Positions 1-9,858 of a stretch of DNA of 64,000 bases are shown in pieces. Both the position numbers and the translations under genes were made by a program. A model generated the notes under the pieces. That model was not told the origin of the DNA, made no database searches, and saw nothing but the letters and a program-made list of their open reading frames with translations. This DNA is from Craterostigma plantagineum. Taxonomy: Eukaryota > Streptophyta > Magnoliopsida > Lamiales > Linderniaceae. The stretch is taken from assembly GCA_027422505.1 (NCBI GenBank), contig JAPQWV010000012.1:23823501-23887500 (forward strand), in the 5' to 3' direction. Position 1 is the stretch's first letter; each line of letters opens with the position of its first letter.

Positions 1-146
1 ATAAACCAGCATACACATAACAAGGTAATTCATCATATTATTACATCATGTACTTTGGTATATATATATATATGTATATATTTATGTAACAGCCCCATAT
101 TCATCAATCTACAAAATGCCCATATATCAAAAAACTAATGGGCTTT
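1..146 (+). repeat. Duplicate of hydroquinone reductase 3' UTR
   Basis: Nearly the same sequence as 7007-7140, just after the stop of the gene at 5527-6974. Both share the tracts 'acatcatgtactttgg' and 'caacagccc'-like CCCCATATTCATC, apart from a longer TA run here. This is seen directly. The parent copy would lie to the left of the window. The match stops at about 146, where a copia fragment begins, and the paralogous continuation (YUCCA 3' end) resumes near 3091. Confidence 0.8.
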
Positions 147-151
147 CATAT

Positions 152-429
152 TAAAACCAGCTGCAGTCTTGAATAGACCTTGATCTTTGCTTCTTGAATC
201 TTGGTTGTATAACCTTGATTATCAATGAGCCAACTAAGATAAAGTTCCCTTTCATCTCAGGGACATATCTAACACCTTTCAGAACCTTCTCGACTCTATT
301 ATGAAGCCTTCTCACGGAACCGATCATAAAAGTCTTGCATGAGTTGCCATTGCCTAGTCGAACTATTTCTCTCTTGATCTCCTTAAATCTTCGAGCCACG
401 CCTTGTTGCGTGTAATATGGAACGTACAC
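152..429 (-). pseudogene. Ty1/copia polyprotein fragment (post-protease), left arm
   Basis: The 92-residue reading frame has the copia signature downstream of the protease: a GNG..CK stretch, GSVRRLH, then VRYVPEMKGN.I.VGSL. In intact copia proteins this is the GxG..VRL..G....L.DVRYVPEL..NLIS segment. No catalytic protease, integrase or RT sequence is attached. It is a remnant, interrupted on both sides, and the left arm of the palindrome. Confidence 0.75.
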
Positions 430-614
430 TATGTGAGTTAGAAATGTTAGTTGACATATTATGTATAATCTCTGTTATATGTTTTGGCATGTGAATTGGC
501 GGATGGATCATCAATTGCACAGATGGCTCATCAAGAAAGTTGAGCGACCATGCGGTATACGTTTGATGCTAAAACGTTGACTGGACAGTTGCTAGACAAA
601 GGCATGAAGGTATC

Positions 615-1136
615 TAGGGGTGTTCATTCGGTAAAAACCGAACCGAACCGAAAATTCTGTTACCGAAAATTTCGGTTCTTTATTTTAAGAACCGAAAACC
701 GAAACGAATTTCGGACCGAACCGAATTTCGGTTCGGTTTTCAGTTAAAACTGAATTTTTCGGTTCGATTACGGTTACCGACCGAAAAACCGAAATAAAAA
801 AATTATAATTTTGAGGAAAAAATAATATTTTAATACCAAAACCGAATTAATTTATATATAATTAATTTAAATATATATAGAAAAAATAATATTTTAATAC
901 CAAAACAGAATTAATTTATATATATTAATTTCTGAAATATATATATATTAATTAATTTATTAAATTTTGATTTTTCGGTTTTTATTCGGTTAACCGAATT
1001 ACCGAACCGAAAAAACCGAAACTTTCGGTTTTCCATTTTAAGAACCGAAAACCGAACCGAACCGAACCTCGATTCATACCGAATTTTCGGTTTTCGGTTC
1101 GGTATTTCGGTTAACCCGACTTTTTGAACACCCGTA
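615..1136. mobile_element. hAT-type MITE with 8-bp target duplication
   Basis: Terminal inverted repeats TAGGGGTGTTCA and TGAACACCCGTA (one mismatch) bound 522 bp. They are flanked by a perfect 8-bp duplication AAGGTATC at 607-614 and 1137-1144. The interior carries many ACCGAA/TTCGGT subterminal repeats and AT-rich filler. There is no transposase ORF. The 8-bp duplication and motif-dense ends fit a non-autonomous hAT element. It lies only in the left palindrome arm, so it inserted after the inverted duplication or was lost from the other arm. Confidence 0.85.
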
Positions 1137-1732
1137 AAGGTATCAGTTCGTAAAGTCAAAGATATCGAGAATTATAAACATGCAGAGAGTATTCGTTATG
1201 ACAATTACTTGTTTTGCCACACTGTTCTTGATGCTGATAAAATTGTTATAAATGAGTTGGCTGAAATGACACTGAAGAGTTACATGGACAAGCTAAAGAG
1301 TGGCGAGCCGATGTCAAAGCCCTCGATTTTAACATCGGCTCGCCACTCTTTAGCTTGTCCACGTAACTCTTTAGTGTCATTTCAGCCAACTCATTCATAA
1401 CTATTTTATCAGCATCAAGAACAGTGTGACAAATCAAGTAATTTTCATGACGAATACTCTCTGCACGTTTTTGATTCTCGATATCTTTGACTTTATGAAT
1501 TGATACCTTCATGTCTGTATTTAGCAATTGTCCATTCAACGTTATACCATCAAACGTATACTGTATGGTCGCTCTCAACTTTCTTGATAAGCCATCTGTG
1601 CATAATTGATGATCCATCAGCCAAGTTACATGCCCAAAACATATAAGAGGGATCATACATAATATGTACATTTTCAACTAATATACCTAACTCACATAAT
1701 GTAGCGTAACGTACGTTCCATATTACGTGCAA

Positions 1733-2270
1733 CAATGCGTGGCTCGAACATTTAAGGAGATCAAGAGAGAAATGGTTCAACTAGGCAATGACAACTCATG
1801 CAAGATTTCTAAGATCGGTTCTGTGAGATTAAGGCTTCATAATGGCGTCGAGTGTTAGATATGTCCCTGAGATGAAAGGGAACTTGATCTCAGTTCGCTC
1901 ATTGATAATCAAGGTTGTACAACCAAGATTCAGGAAGGAAAGATCAAGGTTTATTCAAGATTGTAGCTGGTTTTAAGAGGGTATAACAAGGATCGAATTT
2001 TTGCGTTGAGTGGCAGCACGGTGGAGAAAAGTAACACGTAGAGTCTTGAATACAGTTCAACAAACCTAAGAAAGACTTCATTTAAGATGGAGAAATCGAA
2101 GACAAAACGCCTAACTGTGGCTGGAATTTCAAATTTTCAGGAATTAAGCTCTGATGATAATTCTGCTGAAAGTAAACATAAGCAGCTCGAGCACTTTATA
2201 TCCAGAAATGGAGCAAGAAGAAGTGATACCAGATAACCTAAACTGGTCGAAAACTCAACACGAACCTAAC
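1733..2270 (+). pseudogene. Copia polyprotein fragment, right arm plus tail
   Basis: The right arm repeats the copia frame of 152-429 in the opposite direction (GNDNSCK, then VRYVPEMKGN), broken by frameshifts around 1830-1850. Beyond the palindrome (1977 on) the sense sequence continues with a GV.R.RIFAL.GS-like stretch, equivalent to the start of the GAG-pre-integrase region. It then runs into unrelated polar sequence with stops. Integrase and RT are not seen, as in the gag-protease element at 58153-61405, so a related non-autonomous copia is a possible source. Confidence 0.55.
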
Positions 2271-2489
2271 AGCGCCGATTTCCCAACAGTGTATATTTAA
2301 ACAGATGAACGATATTTTATCAAAATAGGTGACCCACACATAAAAGGATGAACAATATTTTAGAAATTCAGCAAGTTACCTTGACAAAGACGACCAGCCA
2401 ATGAAGCACCAACTCTCAAGCTAGCGCGATGACGGAGATGACATGACCACGGAAGATTTTGGGAGAGGACATATTTCAAATTTCAGGTT

Positions 2490-2882
2490 TTAATTTATTG
2501 GCACAACAGGATTATAAGCACCACCACCACCATAGTACTGATCCATTCTTCCTTTCACTATTAAACCCACCATCCCTATGAAAGTCCCGGCCCCCGAAAT
2601 TGCCCGAGCTGCCCCGACGACTCTTGCCGGAGATGGATCTGGCACTTCTTGCTTGGCTTCTCGCATGAGATCGGCCAACGGCCTGGCGAGACAAGCGTTG
2701 TTGTCGTTGAAGAGAGCAGTTGTCAGGCTCGACTTGCGGCTCGCCCGGTGCGCCGGGTCGAAGTTGATGGCGTGCGCGACGTGGGGATGTCGAGGCCTCG
2801 CGCCGCCACGTCGGTCGCCACTAGGATGGGCATTTTGCCGTTATGGAAAGATCTCACAGCGAATTCTCTTTCCTGCGGTTAA
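2490..2882 (-). pseudogene. DEAD-box RNA helicase C-terminal fragment (DDX3-like)
   Basis: Read on the minus strand from 2882, the frame gives KMPILVATDVAARGLD then IPHVAHAINFDP, the helicase motif V region of DEAD-box proteins. It continues with ...TALFNDNNACLARPLADLMREAKQEVPD, typical just after motif VI in plant DDX3-like helicases (RH11/37/52 group). The 'YVHRIGRTGR' motif VI segment between them is missing and the frame shifts near 2690. A Gly/Arg-rich tail follows (FGGRDFHRD, YYGGGG). The upstream RecA domain is absent. It is a truncated, frameshifted fragment, not a gene. Confidence 0.75.
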
Positions 2883-2989
2883 AGAGAGTTGGGAGATTGA
2901 TGTATGATTTTTCTGTGAATATGCTTAGACGGTAGGTATTTTTACAGAGACGTGAAAATATTATGGTATGCACGATTCAGTAAAATTTA

Positions 2990-3090
2990 CGAACCTCCAA
3001 CTTTCATGTACAACGTTTTACTTTTATCTTGATATGCTCTGTTAGCAGTGTCGGAAATAGATTGAAGTATGTCTTCAAGCTCAGTTGGGG
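2990..3090 (-). pseudogene. Exon-like fragment of unknown gene
   Basis: One minus-strand frame reads LPPTELEDILQSISDTAN, then RAYQDKSKTLYMK, before a GT dinucleotide (GGAG|GTTCGT). The amphipathic, polar composition looks like a real exon rather than random AT-rich DNA. I do not recognise the family. It sits between the helicase and YUCCA fragments, so it may be another captured exon. Confidence 0.3.
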
Positions 3091-3110
3091 GAAGCTCTGA
3101 GTAATTCGTT

Positions 3111-3290
3111 TCAAAAGGTCGAAATGCATCTTCTTAGCGTTGAAACTCTCTTCTCCTTCTTCTGCCTTAGATCTTCCCTCCAAGCCCTAGCAATGTGCTT
3201 CGAAGCTTCGATTGCATCCTTCGAGGCGCCCAAGATCCCTCTTTTGGTAAATCTAACTGCGTAAATTCCATTTCTACCCTTTGTTTTATT
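3111..3290 (-). pseudogene. YUCCA C-terminal exon fragment (duplicate)
   Basis: Encodes KGRNGIYAV.FTKRGILG then ASKDAIEASK.IARAW..DLR and ...VSTLRRCIS.F, almost identical to the C terminus of the YUCCA-like gene at 7163-8396. The homology starts at about 3091, in the shared 3' flank. It ends abruptly near 3285, where unrelated sequence and then plastid DNA follow. Everything upstream in the YUCCA reading frame is missing, so this is the broken end of a duplicated GST/YUCCA junction. Confidence 0.85.
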
Positions 3291-3364
3291 CAATGAATAA
3301 AATGAAAAAGTCATTTTTTTTTTCTATGAAATGAAAGAAATGAAATTTCTTGTTTGAATTCCGA

Positions 3365-3555
3365 TCCTAGCTATTCTTAGGAAGATATTGGGAAATATCA
3401 TTGCTATTACTCAGACAAGCATGAAACGTATGCTTGCATATTCGTCCATAGGTCAAGTCGGATATGTAATTATTGGAATAATTGTTGGAGACTCAAATGA
3501 TAGATATGCAAGCATGATAACTTATATGTTGTTCTATATCTCCATGAATCATGTA
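3365..3555 (+). pseudogene. ndhB: Nuclear plastid insert: ndhB fragment
   Basis: The translation [21 protein letters not shown] then [20 protein letters not shown] and [12 protein letters not shown] is the plastid NAD(P)H dehydrogenase subunit 2 sequence, nearly unchanged. Homology includes the bases before it (TAGCTATTCTTAGG). It stops near CCATGAATC, where plastid ndhB would continue with a GT-rich codon run. About 190 bp is present, embedded in nuclear repeats. It is best read as a NUPT; transfer by way of mitochondrial DNA is also possible. Confidence 0.9.
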
Positions 3556-3715
3556 CCTCTAAACAAATTATGTTGGGCATACCCTTATAATTTAACGGAC
3601 CATTAATAGAAAGACTACTAAAATATGGGGATTGATTATAAATGATTGATCACATTGAAATTCAAGAAAAAAAAATTTGTATAATATCGTGGATCTTGAT
3701 GCAAAGGCTTATAAC

Positions 3716-4255
3716 CAGTGTTTTAAAAGCGTGGTAACGCGCGCATTGAAGCGAATTTTTTCTGTAAAACGCGTTGACGCGTAAAATAAAAAGCGTAGGG
3801 GTCTGACAGGATATTATTAAGAGGAACAGAGGTGTTTATAGCTGGCGCAATGTCGCTGGAGATACAAGACGTCTGACAAAACATATATCATTTTGATTTT
3901 TCAATTTGTTTCTAATTTTTTTTGTTACTTCAATCAAATGATAAAAAAAAACGATTATTTAATGTAATTTATGTCGTAAAAATAAATAAATATATCTAAT
4001 TTAGGTTTAACAACGACCAAAGTGACATGCATATCTTATATTTTTCGTATATATAAAAATTACCTTTTAAAGACTGTATTTTCTAAGACTAAATTTGCTA
4101 AAAAAACATCTCAATATTTTCTAATTCATATATTATAATTTTTTATATTATAAGTGGATTGTCCGAAATACTCACTCAATGCGCTACGCTATTTACGCTA
4201 CGCGCTGTCGGCACCAAAACGCGACGCCATACGCTACACGCTTTTTAAAACACTG
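3716..4255. mobile_element. hAT-type MITE with 8-bp target duplication
   Basis: Terminal inverted repeats CAGTGTTTTAAAAGCGT and ACGCTTTTTAAAACACTG bound 540 bp. A perfect 8-bp duplication CTTATAAC occurs at 3708-3715 and 4256-4263. Subterminal repeats are rich in ACGC/GCGT. The central part is AT-rich and non-coding. These are hAT hallmarks, and the CAGTGTTTTAAAA terminus is common among plant hAT MITEs. Confidence 0.85.
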
Positions 4256-4295
4256 CTTATAACCAAAGCCTTAGAGGGCTTACAACCAAATCTTA

Positions 4296-4487
4296 GGACC
4301 CGTTTGGTTGTAAATGCAATTAAAAAGACCAATGATAAGCTCAAGTATAAAAGGCCCTATATAATTAATCTCATGTATTCTAATAGTGAGCTAGTCCAAA
4401 TTAACGGGCTGGAACAAACAAACCAAACACTATATTTAAGTACTATTATTAGTATTGTCTAGCCTAATATGAGAAAGCAAACAGGCC
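4296..4487. mobile_element. Small Tourist-like (Harbinger) MITE
   Basis: About 190 bp bounded by imperfect inverted ends (GACCCGTTTGG / GCAAACAGGCC). It is flanked by TTA at 4293-4295 and 4488-4490, the 3-bp target preference of PIF/Harbinger elements. The interior is AT-rich. The ends have at least two mismatches, so the exact boundaries are uncertain. Confidence 0.55.
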
Positions 4488-4489
4488 TT

Positions 4490-5526
4490 AACGTACTATT
4501 TTAGACGAGACAAATTAGTCAAGTGGAGTTCATGAGTCGTCCTCGTCCCCTAGAGCAACAATCCGTTTAGATTTAACATCAACTTGAACTTAATCGAATT
4601 GAGGGATTACATTGGCTTTGTGTGGTGTGGGATATCTTCTATCGCATAAAAATTATGAGGTGTCGTTCCTAACTTTTAAAGAAAAAGGGTGGTCTATAGA
4701 CGCGCAATTGCTCATATGTGAAAAAAAAAAACATATTTTCTTCAACTCATACATTCACGCGCATATCCTTCACCTATATTTGCTAAGCTACCATGCGCAT
4801 TATTTGTTCTTCCTAATGCTCATTGAGTCTGAGGAACAAAATAGAGCTCATCCATTGCCACCGTTCTTCCATTCTCTAACATTGAGGAGGTGTGATATAA
4901 GCAACGCCCCCTGAAATGACAACATCTTTGCGTAGCATGGACAGCTCTTCGTCACTGCTTATTGCCTTTTGTGTATACATATATATATATGTGTGTGTGT
5001 TAGAAGAGCCTTGTTGTTTGCTGTCCTTTGCGGCTTTGCCAGAAAGTTCAAGCACCTCTTAATGATGACGAAACAACACGCCCTAATTTGCCCGTTTGTT
5101 ATCTTGCCCGAGTTTAAAAAAATATGAATTGAGACTTCATATAAGATGCGCATGCGCATAAGTTAGGACAATTAGCTATATATAATATGTATTTTGTATG
5201 CTTCTTTTAGCGTATAGCTGAATGGATATGAGCTAATTAAAGGCGCTCTAATGGATTCTTTTGACAATTTTAGTGTTTGAAATCGTTCCAGCAGCGCCGA
5301 CTTGGTGCGAGATTTTATCCTTTTGTGTGTGTTTTTGTATTGTATGCCTTCCTTTTTGCGCACTGTTGAATTGATACGAGTTTATCTAAAGGCGCTTATT
5401 GAGTTCAGCGACTTGAGGGTTGTAAGAATCGCAGCCATTTTAGCATATGAAAATCGTCGCTGCCTCTTTGGTTCGTCATCGATAATCTTCAGCTGCTGAC
5501 AGACTGCACACTATCAAAACAAGACT
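4490..5526. other. Intergenic region upstream of hydroquinone reductase
   Basis: No convincing gene or element is seen. It holds a short TA/TG microsatellite at about 4977-5000. The last stretch before 5527 has an in-frame TGA shortly before the ATG and is presumably the promoter and 5' UTR of the gene that starts there. No clear TATA box was recognised. Confidence 0.5.
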
Positions 5527-6907
5527 ATGCCGATTGGCAGCAGTCATAGTCTTACCTCCGCCTTCATCGGCGGCCTGACGACGCCGGCCGTAATCCACGA
5601 CCACCATGGAGGACGCCGACGACGGCGACTCCGCCGCCTCACGGTAACCCTCTCTCTCCCCAACCCCATCACTACGCTCACCAAACTCCTATGGCCCACC
5701 TCCCTCCCTCCGTCGCCGCTCATCTCCACCGTCCGATCGACCTGGTCGGCCACGTGGCACCTATTCATGTCCCAGCTCGCGCCGTCCACCGCCAAAGGCC
5801 AATACGCCCGACCCAAATCCCAATTCCCTCTCAATCCGCCGTACCCCACCCCCGCCCCCTCCCAGCTCCACCTCTACGCCGCCCTCCCTTGCCCATGGGC
5901 CCACCGAACCCTAATCGTCCGAGCGCTCAAATCGCTTGAAAACGCCGTCCCCGTCTCCATCGCCGAACCGTCGAGCGACGGCGCGTGGCGATTCCCACCG
6001 CAGCGGAACGCTAATTATCAAAAAACCCCATCGTTCGTTCCCACGCCGGACGAGGCCAACGGCCGTGGCACGCTTAGGGAAGTGTACGGACTTAGGAAGG
6101 GAGGCTACGGTGGTCGATCCACCGTGCCCATGCTTTGGGATGCTGAGAAAAATGATGTCTTTTGCAACGAAAGCTACGACATCATAAGGTTCTTCAACAA
6201 AGGGATGAACGATGTTTCTGACAATCCTGGGCTAGATCTTTGCCCCGTCGAGCTCGAGCAAGAAATCGATAGGTGGTATTCGATCATTTACCCCAATATC
6301 AACAACGGTGTGTATAGGTAGGCAATCAATTTTCGAAAAGACTTGCTGGGGAATGTTAGGATTGTATTGGTTGATCGATTCGATTGAGTTTCAGGTGTGG
6401 ATTTGCACAGAGCCAAGAAGCTTACGATTCTGCGGTGAACGACCTGTTTGCCGCGTTCGACATGATTGAGGATCATTTGGGGAGATTTAGGTACTTGTGT
6501 GGAGATAAGCTCACTCTTGCAGACGTATGTTTGTTCGTCACGTTGGTAAGATTCGATTCAGTTTACAGCGTTCTGTTCAAGTGCACTAAGAAGAAGCTCT
6601 TCGAGTACCCAAACCTCCATGGATACACCAGAGATATTTACCAGGTATCGTTCATCATTTATACATACTTACGCTATACTTACAGACACCGTAAGAAAGA
6701 TTAATGGAAGCTGCGTATGGAATGATATGTGGATAATCGAACGCAGATCCCTAGAGTTGCAGAAACGTGTAATATCAGAGCGATTACGGAAGGTTATTAC
6801 AAGACTCTGTTTCCCCTCAACCCAGGCGATATTTGTCCAATCGTTCCTTTCTCCTCCGAGCATGAAACGCTCTCCAAACCTCACAACCGTGATTCTCTTT
6901 CGTCGTT

Positions 6908-6938
<31 letters not shown>

Positions 6939-6974
6939 GCCACTGATAGGAATACAGAGGCCATTCTTTCATAG
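5527..6974 (+). CDS. Glutathionyl-hydroquinone reductase (GST superfamily)
   Basis: Three exons by eye: 5527-6317, 6395-6644 and 6747-6974, all with GT-AG introns, giving about 422 residues. The N-terminal GST/thioredoxin-like half has the diagnostic Cys-Pro-Trp motif (CPWAHRT); in the YqjG/ECM4-type family this cysteine reduces glutathionyl-hydroquinones. It then has [25 protein letters not shown], the helical C-terminal domain ([28 protein letters not shown]) and PLNP near the end. Similarity is closest to the single Arabidopsis-type paralogue with a plastid-like N terminus. Residues 1-80 are Ser/Thr/Arg-rich and could be a transit peptide. ATG 5527 is the first after an in-frame TGA; an ATG at 5606 in a stronger context is in another frame. 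The C terminus has a Ser run coded by a CAT repeat. No lesion is visible. Confidence 0.85.
6905..6945 (+). repeat. Trinucleotide (TCA) microsatellite in coding exon
   Basis: A run of about ten TCA triplets within the last exon of the hydroquinone reductase gene. It encodes consecutive serines in the gene's frame and histidines in another frame. It lies after the last conserved motif, so length changes should be tolerated. Confidence 0.85.
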
Positions 6975-7006
6975 AAAAGGTCTGTATCTATGTTGTTGTA
7001 AGTATA

Positions 7007-7140
7007 AAGCAGCATACACAAAACAAGGTACTTCATCATATTATTACATCATGTACTTTGGTATATATATGTATGTAACAGCCCCATATTCATCAATCTA
7101 CAAAATGCCCATATATCAAAAAACTAATGGGATTTCATGC
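7007..7140 (+). repeat. 3' UTR segment duplicated at window start
   Basis: Partner of 1-146. Here the segment lies directly between the hydroquinone reductase stop (6974) and the YUCCA stop (7163), so the genes are convergent with under 200 bp between stops. This uninterrupted copy shows what the left copy looked like before about 2.9 kb entered it. Confidence 0.8.
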
Positions 7141-7162
7141 ATGAAGTTCTGATTAATTCACT

Positions 7163-8396
7163 TCAAAATCTCGAAATGCATCTCCTCAGTGTTGAAACTC
7201 TCTTATCCTTCGTCTTCCTTAGATCTTCCTTCCAAGCCCTAGCAATGTCCTTTGAAGCTTCGATCGCATCCTTCGAGGCGCCCAAGATCCCTCTTTTGGT
7301 AAATCCAACTGCGTAAATTCCATTTCTACCCTTCATTTTTCTCGGGAAACCGTTCTTGGAGAATAGGTCGTCGTTTTCTTGGAGCCAGCGAGTCACGTTG
7401 CTTCTATAGCCCGTGGCTAGGACGAGGATCTTGTCGGCTAGGCAGAGCGGGACCCACTCGAGCATTAGCATCGCTAGCTCGAAGGTCGATTTCCCGAGTA
7501 TTTCTCTCGGTAATATGTGGACCTGAAAATTTATGAGAATAAAAAAAGATGAGACTAAAATGAAGGATGTGCAGAGATTTTTTCAGTCAGTTTGATTTTT
7601 AGGCTGTCTTTGGTTTGTCAAAATTAGTAGGGAAAGGAAAATGAAACGGAAAAGTAAAATAAGTTTTTATGCTTGGTTGCTTAAATGAAAGTAAAATAAG
7701 TTAACATAAGAATTACGTATCGATGTAAGGACTCACCGAGCTACGAACGACCATAGACGGCTCGGACCCATAATTTGCCAAATCGAGCGATACTTCCATG
7801 CTCGAGTTTCCACATCCAACAACGAGAACCTTCTTTCCCTTAAACCCTTCCCCGCTCTTATAATCACACGCATGCAAAACCTCGCCTTCGAACCCTCCCA
7901 AGCCCTCGATCTCGGGCCAAAACGGAGCCTCATCTTCGCCCGTGGCAACCACGTGCCACTGGCAAAGGTACTCAGTCGACTCGCCGTTCTTCGACGAACT
8001 TCGAACCCTCCAAAGTTCGCAAATTTCGTCGAACTTTGCCGAACTAACGCGCTCGTTAAACCTAGGGTTTATGTCGAAGTGTCGGGCGTAACTTTCGAGG
8101 TATGAGACGAATTGGGCCCTCGAGGGGTACTCTGGGAAATGGTCGGGAAATTGGAGGTTTGGGAGTTGGCAGTATTTTTTCGGAAGGTGAAGCTTGAGTC
8201 GATCGTATGTTCGTTTTTGCCATAGCGAAACTATGCAGTCTTCCTTTTCGAGGATTATGAAGGGTATGCCTTGTTGCTTGAGGCCCGAGGCAACGGATAG
8301 GCCCGACGGGCCCGAGGCGACGATTACGGGCCCGTTTACCAATATGCGTCGAGGGGATTGGCTGTTGAGGGGGGTTTGATTTGATGAGTCGAACAT
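7163..8396 (-). pseudogene. Degraded YUCCA flavin monooxygenase gene
   Basis: Two exons, 8396-7737 and 7522-7163, with a GT-AG intron, give a 339-residue frame. YUCCA enzymes convert indole-3-pyruvate to auxin and are usually about 410-430 residues. Visible family signatures are FLEK-type FAD strand, [54 protein letters not shown] and a conserved C terminus. Damage: the FAD GxGxxG reads ASGPSG and the NADPH GxGxxG reads GCGNSS, each lacking one glycine. About 90-100 residues are missing between PLCLADK and ILVLATGY, and the PFPNGW segment after FSKNGFP is gone. The frame stays open across the deletion. Expression is possible but normal catalysis is unlikely. Confidence 0.75.
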
Positions 8397-8487
8397 TTTT
8401 ATGATTTTTTTTAGAGAATATAACGTGTTTTTTTTTTTTTGGCCTTTTAGTGTTTATGGGAGATTTTTTTGAGTTTGTTTTGTAGGG

Positions 8488-8496
8488 TTTATATAG
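8488..8496 (-). promoter_or_regulatory. Putative TATA box of the YUCCA-like gene
   Basis: Minus-strand CTATATAAA lies about 95 bp upstream of the YUCCA-like ATG (8396), a plausible distance for a short 5' UTR. Based on motif and position only. Confidence 0.45.
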
Positions 8497-8499
8497 GAG

Positions 8500-9855
8500 A
8501 AGGGTTTTTTATGGTTTGTGTTTTAAGGAAGAATTGCATGTGATGTGAGCTAGTTCTTCGATGATAAGTGGGGACAATTTGTGAATAATAAGGTAAAGTA
8601 TTGTTATTGTTGTGTATTTTCTATTTTAGTTGTAAAGCTTGGAGTACACTATGGTTTATTTTCATAGTTGAATGTATATGAATGGAGTCTTGCTAAGTTT
8701 GCTAAAAGATATGTCGCGATGAATTTGAGTATTTATGTTCTAAAATCATGAACTTTAGTATTATGACTAAATAGAGATATAATATGATATAAGTTGCAAC
8801 TTGTGTTATATTTTAATGGCGCAATAGCAAGAACGAAGCTGCATTCATATTGATGAAATGATTAGCATCATCATATCAATCACTCTCAAATCTCACTAGG
8901 CATTAATTAATACAAACAATGAAAAGGAGATATATTGTTCTTTTTCTAATATAGAAGTCATGGAATATTCTCAAAAAAAAAAAAGATAAGCCCACATCAT
9001 TTCAAGTTAGAAAATGAGCGTAGAATGATAAATCCAGCGCTAGATTGATATGAGAGAATAGCAAAACTAGTGAAGTTTTTAAAATAGAATTGCAAATGTA
9101 GTTAACTTTTTATTAATGTTGCAAAACTAAACAACTTTTTTAGCTTTAATTATTATTATTTTTATTCTCACCACAAAACTATTCAAATTACAATTCTTTA
9201 CTCTCATTATTTCATATAAGCATTATTTTAACAATAATTATATTTTGCGTCCCAGTTTATTTAAATTACATCCCCAATATAGCATCACATGAACTAAATT
9301 TGACATATTGTGCAAACTGGAAACCGAACTTTTAGGAAAAAGGTGAATGTCACGGACAAAAGAAAGATCGTTTTTGAAATAAAAAAATGATCAATTACAC
9401 GAACAATATGGAGAAACTAACTTGGTAAAAGATGGTCTTGTTCGCATAGATTGTTGTGCGATTGTCCGTCAACGACAATACTTGAAGTGTAGGGTTCACC
9501 CGTTTTCTTATTCTTTTAATCTCCTTTTATTTTTTTAAGTAGTAAAATAATTATAATAAAAGATGTGATTCTTCACCCTTTTGCTAACAGGGGCTCATGT
9601 GAGACGTCTGCAAGCAATACAACAAAATATGTTTTTACTAAAAAAATTTATTCAAACTAAGTTCAATAAATTGGGGCTAAAAATATAATTATCATTAAAT
9701 TAAAAGTTGTTCATCTAAATGATCACGTGCTTGGAAGATTCTATTTTTAACAAAATTATAAAAAAATTTGTAAGATTAAATTTGTCCAACTGCTAAAACA
9801 CGTTACATCTTTCGCAAGTCGCAAGGGAAAAGGTGGATCAAAAAAATATTTACAT
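8500..9855. other. AT-rich intergenic DNA
   Basis: About 1.35 kb with no ORF of interest, no clean inverted termini and no gene similarity that I recognise. Confidence 0.5.
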
Positions 9856-9858
9856 TAA

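Larger units (their letters stand above)
152..1976. repeat. Large palindrome built from a copia fragment
   Basis: Arms 152-1314 and 1332-1976 are reverse complements around a 17-bp loop. The innermost stem reads GAGCCGATGT / ACATCGGCTC. Without the 522-bp MITE and its 8-bp site duplication in the left arm, both arms are about 640 bp. They diverge by scattered substitutions and small indels. The arms contain copia protease-region sequence facing in opposite directions. A transcript through it would fold into a long hairpin. Confidence 0.85.

Noticed and set aside
3388..3606. A genuine NdhB gene
   Set aside because: Only about 60 codons of a plastid gene are present, cut at both ends and embedded in nuclear repeats.
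6619..7152. 177-codon frame with a nine-histidine run
   Set aside because: Wrong-frame reading of the TCA repeat and 3' UTR of the hydroquinone reductase gene.
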